Part shown: positions 1 through 6,390 of the stretch, one piece after another | Numbering within the stretch: the stretch's first letter is position 1 | Layout: each line of letters begins with the position of its first letter | Assembly: GCF_000193495.2 (NCBI RefSeq) | Contig: NZ_AP023410.1 | Span: forward strand, 620,001 to 684,000 | From: Acetobacter aceti NBRC 14818 | GTDB lineage: Bacteria > Pseudomonadota > Alphaproteobacteria > Acetobacterales > Acetobacteraceae | Direction: 5' to 3' | Length of the DNA stretch: 64,000 nucleotides | The notes under the pieces: generated by a model | Told to the model about the DNA's origin: nothing | What the model saw: only the letters and a program-made list of their open reading frames with translations | Database searches by the model: none | Program-made: the position numbers and the translations under genes

Positions 1-25
1 GGTTCGAGTCCGGGCGCCCCGACCA
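1..25 (+). tRNA. tRNA-Pro, 3' end only
   Basis: The window opens inside a tRNA. A T loop TTCGAGT, a T-stem 3' strand CCGGG, an acceptor 3' strand CGCCCCG, discriminator A and an encoded CCA are visible. The implied 5' acceptor strand CGGGGCG is characteristic of bacterial tRNA-Pro. The anticodon lies outside the window, so the isotype is an inference. Confidence 0.75.
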
Positions 26-68
26 CTTTTTCGACACGGTCTCGTTGAAAGCAACGGAGTGGCGAGTG

Positions 69-374
69 ATGACAGCAAGAATTTACAAACAGCCCAAGAG
101 TGCAGGACAGTCGGGTCTCTATGGTGCCCGGAACTGGATTTTCGAATACGGTCAGTCCGCACCGCATCGTCCTACTCCCCTTATGGGATGGACCGGAAGC
201 AGCGATACAAAATCTCAGGTCCGACTGAAGTTTGAGAGCCGTGAGCAGGCCGAGGCTTATGCCCGCCACCATGCCATTCCTTACGAGGTTGAGCCGACGG
301 TAGAGCGCATTCGTGTCCCGAAGGTTTATGCTGATAACTTCGCGATGAACCGTATTCAGAACTGGACGCACTGA
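69..374 (+). CDS. NADH dehydrogenase complex I accessory subunit, NDUFS4-like
   Basis: The protein of about 101 residues belongs to the ETC complex I subunit family (18 kDa/NDUFS4 type), an accessory subunit on the matrix-side arm of alphaproteobacterial and mitochondrial complex I. Recognisable family stretches are ARIYKQPKSAGQSG near the N terminus, the WIFEYG segment, PLMGWTGSSDT in the middle, and the C-terminal RPK-like, NF and NW residues. I chose the ATG at 69 because this is where the family usually starts and GGAG precedes it at 55-58; an in-frame codon at 45 would add eight unlikely residues. It sits alone between two tRNA genes, away from any nuo operon, as is common in Alphaproteobacteria. 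Identification is by residue pattern and is fairly secure. Confidence 0.88.
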   Translation: MTARIYKQPKSAGQSGLYGARNWIFEYGQSAPHRPTPLMGWTGSSDTKSQVRLKFESREQAEAYARHHAIPYEVEPTVERIRVPKVYADNFAMNRIQNWTH

Positions 375-449
375 AGTTTTTCAACGGCTCTTGTTTTTTC
401 TGCTGGAACAACGGATAAAACGCCTGCCGCTCTTCAAGAGCGGTTCTGC

Positions 450-526
450 GCGCCCTTAGCTCAGTTGGATAGAGCAACAGCCTTCTAAGCTGTGGGTCAA
501 TGGTTCGAATCCATTAGGGCGCGCCA
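450..526 (+). tRNA. tRNA-Arg (anticodon TCT)
   Basis: A full cloverleaf can be drawn. The acceptor stem pairs GCGCCCT with AGGGCGC, followed by discriminator G and encoded CCA. The D arm is GCTC/GAGC and the anticodon stem ACAGC/GCTGT. The seven-base loop CTTCTAA places anticodon TCT at 484-486. The T arm contains TTCGAAT. An IS element begins 77 bp downstream, but the tRNA itself is intact. Confidence 0.96.
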
Positions 527-603
527 GTTTTTCCTTAAAAATCAATAATTTAAGTGGATAATCCCCTATTCATTTTAGGAATATATCCTCTTTTAATGCC
601 TAG

Positions 604-620
604 GAGGGATCGACATTCAG
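604..620 (+). repeat. Left terminal inverted repeat of the IS5-family element
   Basis: GAGGGATCGACATTCAG. It matches the reverse complement of 1435-1451 at all but the second base. The target duplication CTAG lies immediately outside. Confidence 0.9.
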
Positions 621-677
621 GATTCCCAAATGGGGTGAAGGCTGATTCATAGGCATCCGTGTTGAGGCGCGGAGCGA

Positions 678-1438
678 ATGATGGGGATCAAACGGTATGA
701 GTTGAGCGAGACGCAGTGGTCGCGGATTGCCTCGCTGGTTCCGGGCAAGGCGTCTGATCCCGGCCGAACGAGTGGGGATAACCGTTTGTTCGTAAACGGA
801 TGCTTGTGGGTGCTGCGCTCTGGCGCCCATTGGTGCGATCTGCCGGAACGCTATGGCAAGTGGAAGACGGTGCATCGGCGTTTCAGCCGCTGGTGCCATG
901 CCGGCGTGTGGGAGCGGGTATTCGAGGCGCTGACGGCAGACCGCGATAACACGTATCTGATGATCGACAGCACCATCGTTCGCGCCCACCAGCAGGCCGC
1001 GACCGGAAAAGGGGGGCCAAGGATCAGGCGCTGGGGCGTTCCCGAGGTGGACTGACGACCAAGATCCACATGCTCGCCGACACGTTCGGCCGGCCTTTGC
1101 GTTTCCGTATCACGCCTGGGCAGGCCAGCGACATCGCTTCCGCGTCCGATCTGCTCGAAGGTCGGCGAGGTGGAGCGGTTCTTGCCGACAAAGCGTATGA
1201 CGGCAACGACTTACGCAAACGGATCGCAGACATGAACGCCGAGGCGGTGATCCCATCCAAGCGCAATCGCAAGGTCACCATCTCGCACGACGCAGGCATC
1301 TACAAGCATCGCAACCAGATCGAACGCTGCTTTGGACGCCTTAAGCATTTCCGTCGCTTCGCTACCCGCTACGACCGACGCACCATCCACTTCACAGGCT
1401 TCGTCCATCTCGCCGCTGCCATGATATGGCTACGCTGA
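678..1438 (+). CDS. IS5-family transposase, two frames joined by probable -1 frameshift
   Basis: This is the DDE transposase of the IS5-family element. The first frame (678-1055) has the N-terminal domain and the first catalytic Asp in YLMIDSTIVRAH. The second frame, which becomes readable around 1018 and ends at 1438, carries the second Asp in LADKAYDG and the Glu in RNQIERCFGRLKHFRR. At about 1008-1017 there is A4G6. Sliding back one base there continues the reading as AKDQALGRSRGG and then into the catalytic half, as IS427-type elements do by programmed -1 frameshifting. I therefore treat it as one functional product, not a broken gene. The right end overlaps the right terminal repeat. Confidence 0.85.
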
Positions 1439-1451
1439 ATGTCGATCCCGC
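1435..1451 (-). repeat. Right terminal inverted repeat of the IS5-family element
   Basis: CTGAATGTCGATCCCGC, the inverted partner of 604-620. The transposase stop codon (1436-1438) lies inside it. CTAG at 1452-1455 follows. Confidence 0.9.
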
Positions 1452-1475
1452 CTAGCATAGTCCTCGGGTCAGGCC

Positions 1476-2295
1476 TCATGCCTTGAGGTAGAAAATGACA
1501 CTTGCGGCGATATGGATTGCGGACATGAATGTATGAGCATATCTGTCATATCGTGTTGCCACGCGCCGCCAGTCCTTGGGCTTTGCGACCATGTTTTCGA
1601 TCAGATGGCGCTTTTTATACAGATGCCAGTTGTAAGACGACTTTGATTTCCGGTTCTTTTTCGGTGGAATACAGGCCGTGATGTTCTGTCCTGCGAGAGA
1701 CCGCCTGATTTTATTGCTGTCATAACCGCGATCCCCAATGACCTCTTCTGTCTCATCGGGGAGATCTGCCAGCAGCACATCCGTACCTTTAAAGTCGCTG
1801 ACCTGCCCGGCAGTCAGATGAAGACAGACGGGTCGTCCCTGACCATCGCACACAGCATGGAGTTTTGATTCCAGGCCGCCTTTTGTCCGTCCGATATGAC
1901 GGGGAAAAGCCCCCGTTTGAGTAGCGACGCTGACGTTCTGTGTGCCTTGAGATGTGTCGCATCAATCATCAGGCGCTTTGAACGGCCAGCCTGTTTCGTC
2001 AGCGCGACGAAGATCCGGTCAAAGACACCGAGACGGCACCAGCGAATGAAACGATTGCATAAAGTCTTGTGCAGGTCATAGGCTTTCGGTCAGTCTTTCC
2101 ACTGAAGACCGTGACAGATGACGTAGACGATCCCGCTCGGAACACGGCGGTCACCCACGCACGGAACTCCATGCGCCAGTGGGAAAAATGCCTGATCTGT
2201 TCCATCTGGCGCCCAGACAGTAAAAACAACTCACTGAAGCGGGCCGGATGGTTTTGCACAAAGCGACAAAAGGTTTTGCACCCCAAAAGCGGCAT
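1476..2295 (-). pseudogene. Decayed IS5-family transposase (second, different element)
   Basis: Pieces of a second DDE transposase are spread over different frames. The N-terminal part reads NHPARFSELFLLSGRQMEQ and then slips near 2181-2190, where one base appears missing in the run of A on the plus strand. A middle part has LMIDATHLKAHR with the first Asp. A second slip occurs near 1914-1922. The C-terminal part (1476-1853) has the second Asp in VIGDRGYDSNKIR and the Glu in HLIENM. The stretch after ENM (VAKPKDWRR) also departs from the usual family wording. Two separate one-base losses make this most likely inactive. Its ends are not clear; GGGTC occurs near both ends (about 1466 and 2312) but the rest of the repeats do not match well. 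Confidence 0.8.
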
Positions 2296-2377
2296 ACAAG
2301 CGATCGATTAGACCCCTTTTATGCTGCGTTTAGTGGTCGGGTAGGGTGTGCAAATCACATCGCAATGATTTCGTGCG

Positions 2378-2692
2378 CTAAGCCACTTCTGACGCCTCTG
2401 ATATCTGAGCCACCCGCCAATTCGGGCACATGATGGCGATACCTAACCCCACCGCCAGCGGCTCCGATCCGAACTTTCTCCTGAGAGCAGAGGCCGCCTG
2501 CGCCTCACGTTCGCGCTGAACCCGTATAATCAGCCGACTGATCATCGACCGGGAAACCCCGATTTCTTTTTCAATAGATCGAATACTCAGCCATCCCGGA
2601 GAATACGGACCCCGCTTTTGATACGCCTGCGCCAGATACTGCTCCACCCTGGATTGAGCAACCGCGAGAAGTTCTGGAGAAAGTGGCTTCAT
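2378..2692 (-). CDS. Small phage-type protein with possible helix-turn-helix
   Basis: A 104-residue protein that I do not recognise as a named family. Residues around 36-56 (SIRSIEKEIGVSRSMISRLI) read like a helix-turn-helix, followed by a basic stretch VQREREAQAA, so DNA binding is plausible. It is the last gene of a six-gene run in which each start overlaps the previous stop by four bases (ATGA at 2689-2692). The run appears cut off here: beyond its end lies only the remnant transposase. A role as a late regulator of a Mu-like phage is possible but not shown. Confidence 0.55.
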   Translation of the reverse strand: MKPLSPELLAVAQSRVEQYLAQAYQKRGPYSPGWLSIRSIEKEIGVSRSMISRLIIRVQREREAQAASALRRKFGSEPLAVGLGIAIMCPNWRVAQISEASEVA

Positions 2693-2967
2693 GCGCGTGC
2701 TCCTGCATCCTCATGTGGCGTTTTCTCGCTCTCATCGTCGTCAGCTGCATCCGGAACGCCATCCGGAAACGACGGCAATGGTTCAAACTGGCGACGAGGC
2801 AAGCCAAGTCGTGCATCCAGCTCACGCACAATCAGGCGCGCCGCCAGTGCATGCACCTGAACGGCCGACAGATCGCCCATCAGAACCGATGACAGAGCGC
2901 CAGCGACGCCAATCGCCAACCCTGCCAGACCCGCCACGATTGAATAAAACAACGGATCACCAATCAT
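2689..2967 (-). CDS. Small phage-type membrane protein, unknown function
   Basis: A 92-residue protein with one hydrophobic segment near the N terminus (about residues 8-30, YSIVAGLAGLAIGVAGALSS), a middle amphipathic part and an acidic, low-complexity C terminus rich in D and E. The size and single membrane segment resemble small DUF2730-like proteins of Mu-like phages, but I cannot confirm that. It overlaps both neighbours by four bases, so translation is probably coupled. Confidence 0.5.
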   Translation of the reverse strand: MIGDPLFYSIVAGLAGLAIGVAGALSSVLMGDLSAVQVHALAARLIVRELDARLGLPRRQFEPLPSFPDGVPDAADDDESEKTPHEDAGARA

Positions 2968-3431
2968 CTCGGCACTCCTCGATATGCTGCGCGTCGCAGA
3001 GACGCCGCCATTTTTGAAAGTTCCCGCTGTTTCATCTGGGTTTCAGCCAGAGTGATCATCGGCAACAACCGCCGGTCCACCACAGCCAGGCCGTGCGGCT
3101 CAGCGATAAACTCCAGAAGTCTCTGATCGCCTGTCGCACCCAGCAGCGCATCGAAACGCGGCACCGAGATCACATGCATGTCGCGCGTCGGTGACGCATA
3201 AGCATTCAGCATGTTCACGCTGATATGCCGCTCCATCTGACGGCTCATGCTGTCTGCGATCTGCTCCCGCGACCGACCGCACTCCGCCAGTGCAATCGAA
3301 ACCGCACGGGCCAGACGGACATCGAACGAGTTTGATCTCATCAGGGATGGATCGAACGCCGCGACAGGAGAGGGCGGAACCCAGTCCAGCAGTGACAGCT
3401 GCGCCACTGCATCAATCCGAGCCCCTTTCAT
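2964..3431 (-). CDS. Conserved Mu-like phage early protein, unknown function
   Basis: A 155-residue protein. I chose the ATG at 3431 because it overlaps the stop of the preceding gene (ATGA, 3428-3431); the longer reading frame upstream runs through that gene in another frame. The central part (CGRSREQIADSMSRQMERHI, then NMLNAYAS and ISVPRFDALL) resembles a protein found near ner in transposable phages of other Proteobacteria. The C terminus is a charged, probably coiled helix (MITLAETQMKQRELSKMAAS). No catalytic motif is visible. Its job may be early regulation or replication support; this is inference from position. Confidence 0.55.
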   Translation of the reverse strand: MKGARIDAVAQLSLLDWVPPSPVAAFDPSLMRSNSFDVRLARAVSIALAECGRSREQIADSMSRQMERHISVNMLNAYASPTRDMHVISVPRFDALLGATGDQRLLEFIAEPHGLAVVDRRLLPMITLAETQMKQRELSKMAASLRRAAYRGVPR

Positions 3432-3712
3432 TGTGCATCTCCGCGCCACAGCCGGATGGCGTGTGCCATCAGAAAATCGGTGCAGCCAATCGCCTCTCCG
3501 ACTCTCAAGATGTTTTCCAGCGTTATGCCCCGGCCGTTCGCCTCCATCCGGCTTATCGCCTGCGTAGAGATCCCTGTGGCACGAGAGATGTGGGTGATGC
3601 GTAGGCCTTTCTGCTTCCGGAAACTGCGGAGAGCCGAACCCATGCCTGATCGAAACGCGGCGCGTTGACCGCAGCGCGCATCTCGAATCTGCGTCGCTAA
3701 AATCCCGTTCAT
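3428..3712 (-). CDS. XRE-family helix-turn-helix regulator, phage type
   Basis: A 94-residue protein with a Cro/CI-type helix-turn-helix at about residues 30-80: SFRKQKGLRITHISRATGIS, then TQAISRMEANGRGITLENIL. There is no other domain, so it is a small DNA-binding protein. It is third in the coupled operon, overlapping both neighbours by four bases. Two XRE proteins in tandem after a Ner-like gene suggests layered control of the phage early region. Confidence 0.75.
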   Translation of the reverse strand: MNGILATQIRDARCGQRAAFRSGMGSALRSFRKQKGLRITHISRATGISTQAISRMEANGRGITLENILRVGEAIGCTDFLMAHAIRLWRGDAQ

Positions 3713-4008
3713 GTCGCGGAGACAGCGCGCAGCCGCATGTGCTCCATAACAATCGACAGCAGAAAATCGGTTAGCTCCGAGGCGGATGCGTCATACGCAT
3801 AGAGAATGTCGAGCAGGGTCATGAGATGAGGAGAGCGCGTCCCCGCCTCGATCGTATGGATCGTTGAGGGATGAAACCCTGTTTTTTCCGCAGCCTCGGC
3901 GCGACTGATCCCTATTCTGGTTCTGAGTATTTTCATCTGGCGCCCGATCGCCCGAGCGAGTTCCGGTGTTATCTGCCGCCGGATCGGATCGACTTTTTTC
4001 GTCATCAC
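3709..4008 (-). CDS. XRE-family helix-turn-helix regulator, phage type
   Basis: A 99-residue protein with a clear XRE helix-turn-helix (about residues 25-75): MKILRTRIGISRAEAAEKTG, then FHPSTIHTIEAGTRSPHLMT. The remainder is a short helical tail. It is second in the coupled run, with ATGA overlaps on both sides (4005-4008 and 3709-3712). It resembles its downstream neighbour in organisation, but the sequences are too different for a recent duplication. Confidence 0.75.
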   Translation of the reverse strand: MMTKKVDPIRRQITPELARAIGRQMKILRTRIGISRAEAAEKTGFHPSTIHTIEAGTRSPHLMTLLDILYAYDASASELTDFLLSIVMEHMRLRAVSAT

Positions 4009-4559
4009 GCGGCCTCCCGAGACAGGCCACCCGGCAGTTCGGGAGCAATCACCTGAATGACGAGATCGCGATCCTCCTCACTCATACTGAGCCAGATCTG
4101 ATCCCATGACTGAGCGATGTCGCAACTGATGTTCCGCATCACACCCAGACGCCCACGGGTGTCCATCTTCCGCCAACCGGTGAGGAATTTCTCCAGAGGC
4201 GTAGCCGGGACAGGCTTCGGCGCTTTCGTGACCTCGCTCACAGCATCCGCGATCTTCGTAATCTCTGGATACCGGATCACCATCTCGATAATCTTGCGCT
4301 GCATTTCTGGCGGATGCTTCGCCAGCGCATCAAGCTGCGATCCACTGCGCGAAACCCATGTTCCGGCAATTTTTTCGCGCACATCCGGCGCAATCTCGGC
4401 CTCAACAGGACGAGAGTATCCCGGCGTGTTGATCGCCCGGCTGACCGCACCCTCATTCCGCCCGAGCTTCACGGCAAAAGCCGCCAGCGAACCAAAGCGC
4501 ATTTTCAGCGCCGCCTTGATCTCTTCGGCATGCATGCCTTTGCGATGTGTTTGTGTCAT
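4005..4559 (-). CDS. Ner-like DNA-binding protein with C-terminal extension
   Basis: The N-terminal 60 residues read as a Ner/Nlp-type helix-turn-helix (HAEEIKAALKMRF, SLAAFAVKLGRNEGAVSRAI), the fold used by Mu Ner to repress the early promoter. About 120 further residues without a family I can name follow, including an aromatic-acidic C-terminal part (SWDQIWLSMSEEDRDLVIQV). I chose the ATG at 4559, preceded by GAGGAG; an upstream TTG at 4574 is possible. It heads the six-gene minus-strand run and diverges from the repressor at 4777, the same arrangement as ner and c in Mu. The long extension is unlike classical 75-residue Ner. Confidence 0.7.
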   Translation of the reverse strand: MTQTHRKGMHAEEIKAALKMRFGSLAAFAVKLGRNEGAVSRAINTPGYSRPVEAEIAPDVREKIAGTWVSRSGSQLDALAKHPPEMQRKIIEMVIRYPEITKIADAVSEVTKAPKPVPATPLEKFLTGWRKMDTRGRLGVMRNISCDIAQSWDQIWLSMSEEDRDLVIQVIAPELPGGLSREAA

Positions 4560-4672
4560 ACTGACGCTCCTCAAACCGGGGCGGTGCCAGCCGCCCTTTT
4601 CTCAACCTCCACGCCCGTCATTTCTGGCGGTCGTTCGTGTCTGGAAGTTATGCCGGTGAGAATACACCTCAA

Positions 4673-4714
4673 AAGAGGAGTGATAACCGAAAAGAACAGC
4701 GTATCACTTCTTTT
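4673..4714. promoter_or_regulatory. Candidate operator between Ner-like gene and repressor
   Basis: Two 13-base half-sites in inverted orientation, AAGAGGAGTGATA (4673-4685) and TATCACTTCTTTT (4702-4714). They match at 11 of 13 positions when one is reversed and are separated by 16 bases. They lie in the 217-bp divergent control region, where a phage repressor and a Ner-like protein are expected to bind. No operator data support it; it is a sequence observation. Confidence 0.5.
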
Positions 4715-4776
4715 CTGTGGACTGTTTGTGGAAAACGATATGTTTTTAAGTCGTTTCAAAGGCTTAAACGGACGAG

Positions 4777-5505
4777 ATGCTGCTCGTGTCTAATGTCTCA
4801 GTTTCAGAAGATAACTGGGACGTCATTTCCATTCCTGAAAGACTGCGTGAGGCTGTCGATAAAGGGGGTGGATACAACGCAATTGTGCGGCGCTCAGGTG
4901 TCTCTCAAAGCTCGCTGAATGAATATCTAAAAGGCCGCGTCCTACGGATAGACACAGCCAGCCGTTTGGCAGATGCCTGCGGTGTATCTCTGCAATGGCT
5001 GCTCTTCGGGGATGGTCCGAGCGGCAGACAGCCGATCCCGGCACAATCCGGTTGCGATCAGGTCTCCATCCCGCTGTTTGAAGGCGAGGTCAGCGCCGGA
5101 CCAGGCGCGCTGGCTCCAAACGTGGAGAATTTCGCGGCAATAGAAATAGGACGCACAAGCCTGCCGTCACAGGTATTGTCGCGTCTCTCACATCTGGTTG
5201 CAGTTACAGTTCGCGGAGACAGCATGTATCCGACCCTGTCGGATGGGGACGTTGTATTTGTCGATACAGGCGACCATGCAGTCATAACCGGTTCAGTCTA
5301 TGTAATGCGCCGCGACACAGACCTGCTTATCAAGCGCTTATCTTGGAACATGTCCGGTGATCTGGTCGTTTCGAGTGACAATTCTCAATACAAGGACGAG
5401 CAGATCAGCGCCGATCGCGCCCGTCAGCTCTTTGAGCAAGGCGCAAGCCCCATCGTAGTCGTAGGCCGCGTCGTCTGGCGCATGGGAACCATTGGAGCCA
5501 GATAA
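4777..5505 (+). CDS. CI-like phage repressor with S24 self-cleavage domain
   Basis: A 242-residue protein. The N terminus has a helix-turn-helix (YNAIVRRSGVSQSSLNEYL, about residues 34-52). The C terminus is a LexA/CI-like S24 peptidase with the nucleophile Ser in GDSMYPTLSDGD and the paired Lys in LLIKRL about 40 residues later. Such repressors hold a prophage silent and cut themselves when RecA is activated by DNA damage. The gene diverges from the Ner-like operon, and its stop overlaps the next start by one base (TAATG, 5503-5507). Only a weak ribosome site precedes 4777, so the start is not certain. With no phage structural genes in view, it probably now controls only this remnant. Confidence 0.88.
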   Translation: MLLVSNVSVSEDNWDVISIPERLREAVDKGGGYNAIVRRSGVSQSSLNEYLKGRVLRIDTASRLADACGVSLQWLLFGDGPSGRQPIPAQSGCDQVSIPLFEGEVSAGPGALAPNVENFAAIEIGRTSLPSQVLSRLSHLVAVTVRGDSMYPTLSDGDVVFVDTGDHAVITGSVYVMRRDTDLLIKRLSWNMSGDLVVSSDNSQYKDEQISADRARQLFEQGASPIVVVGRVVWRMGTIGAR

Positions 5506-6065
5506 TGCGCCCGCTGACAAAAAAAGAAATCGTTCAGGGATCACTGGTCTGGGTATTCGCAGGCTTCCTTGTTTACGGATACATGACGTCAGGGAACCCA
5601 TCAAAGCAGGAACAACCCTCTGGGCCACCGAGAACAGACCTGATTGATACTGCAAAATTTTCAGGAATACCGCCGCGAAAGCTATCGATTATAAAGAAGT
5701 CACTTTCCAGTTTTCTTGATAGTTGCCCTAATATAGCAAAATACTCTCAACACGGAGAGACGCTCGGCGTTTATTACTATCCTGAAGGTTGGGAACAGAC
5801 CCCGGCTCATGTGGATGTTGAGATAAATCTTACGGATGAAAGCCTACAGGCCATGCCGCAGGGCCTGCGCGATCCTCAGTGGGGGGGACATGCTGAATTT
5901 GGCCTGTCAGGCGGCGCAGAGCCCGGTATCATCATGGAAACACCGATCCCAGAATGGCTGTGCGACTATCCGGTTGATTACGTTATCCTGAGCAGTCAAG
6001 AACGCCACTGGGATATGGTAAAAGTTTTGATGCGAATACCGTCCATTCAACCGAACGCGTTCTAA
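5505..6065 (+). CDS. Membrane-anchored protein of unknown function, coupled to the repressor
   Basis: A 186-residue protein with one N-terminal membrane segment (about residues 10-28, VQGSLVWVFAGFLVYGYMTS) and a soluble remainder rich in aromatic residues (GVYYYPEGWE, WGGHAEFGLSGGAEPG). I recognise no family. The start codon overlaps the repressor stop, so the two are cotranscribed and probably both expressed in the lysogen. A prophage gene expressed with the repressor often changes host properties, such as exclusion of other phages, but nothing in the sequence proves this here. Confidence 0.6.
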   Translation: MRPLTKKEIVQGSLVWVFAGFLVYGYMTSGNPSKQEQPSGPPRTDLIDTAKFSGIPPRKLSIIKKSLSSFLDSCPNIAKYSQHGETLGVYYYPEGWEQTPAHVDVEINLTDESLQAMPQGLRDPQWGGHAEFGLSGGAEPGIIMETPIPEWLCDYPVDYVILSSQERHWDMVKVLMRIPSIQPNAF

Positions 6066-6390
6066 GCGGCCTGTGAGCGCCGTCTAAATATACCTGCGCG
6101 CTCCGCATTAAATGTCCAAAACCAAAAGTCTAAAATCGCCGGTTGCAGTTTTTGTCCAAAACCTACCCGATCGCACCTTTCGTCTTGTGGATAACTTTTC
6201 CTCGGCTATATTAGCCCAGCTTTCCGCCAGATTTCATCCCACGACATCCCCGATCGTCCCATGAAATCCCGGACATCTATTACTCCAATACTTACTGTCC
6301 CCTTACACTCACTCACACGCTCACCCTCCACCGGCAAGCCTGTGAATCACAACAGACCATTCAGTTCAATAAGTTAAGCAGGTCCTGAGC
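6066..6390. other. Intergenic 325 bp, probable prophage end, with short repeats
   Basis: No convincing gene or RNA is seen. The first 100 bp hold the repeated octamers described separately; the rest is CT-rich with no clear terminator. By analogy with Mu, where the repressor gene lies next to the left end, the prophage boundary could lie in this stretch. No boundary or target duplication could be located. Confidence 0.4.
6082..6161 (+). repeat. Four direct GTCYAAAW octamers
   Basis: GTCTAAAT at 6082, GTCCAAAA at 6114, GTCTAAAA at 6128 and GTCCAAAA at 6154, all in the same orientation within 80 bp. Two of them extend to an 11-base identity, TGTCCAAAACC (6113-6123 and 6153-6163), exactly 40 bp apart. 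Position and spacing would suit binding sites for a Mu-type transposase, but the motif is short and AT-biased. Confidence 0.45.

Larger units (their letters stand above)
604..1451 (+). mobile_element. IS5-family insertion sequence (IS427-like), apparently complete
   Basis: The element is 848 bp. It is bounded by 17-bp inverted repeats (604-620 and 1435-1451, 16 of 17 matching) and flanked by the duplicated palindromic target CTAG (600-603 and 1452-1455). It carries one transposase in two overlapping frames, the arrangement of the IS427 group of IS5. CTAG/TA-type target duplication fits that group. The intact ends and duplicated target suggest relatively recent insertion. It landed next to, or inside, the remains of another IS5-family element. 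Confidence 0.9.

Noticed and set aside
450..6390. Prophage integrated at tRNA-Arg by an integrase
   Set aside because: No repeat of the tRNA 3' end was found downstream and no integrase is present; the Mu-like genes suggest transposition rather than tRNA integration.
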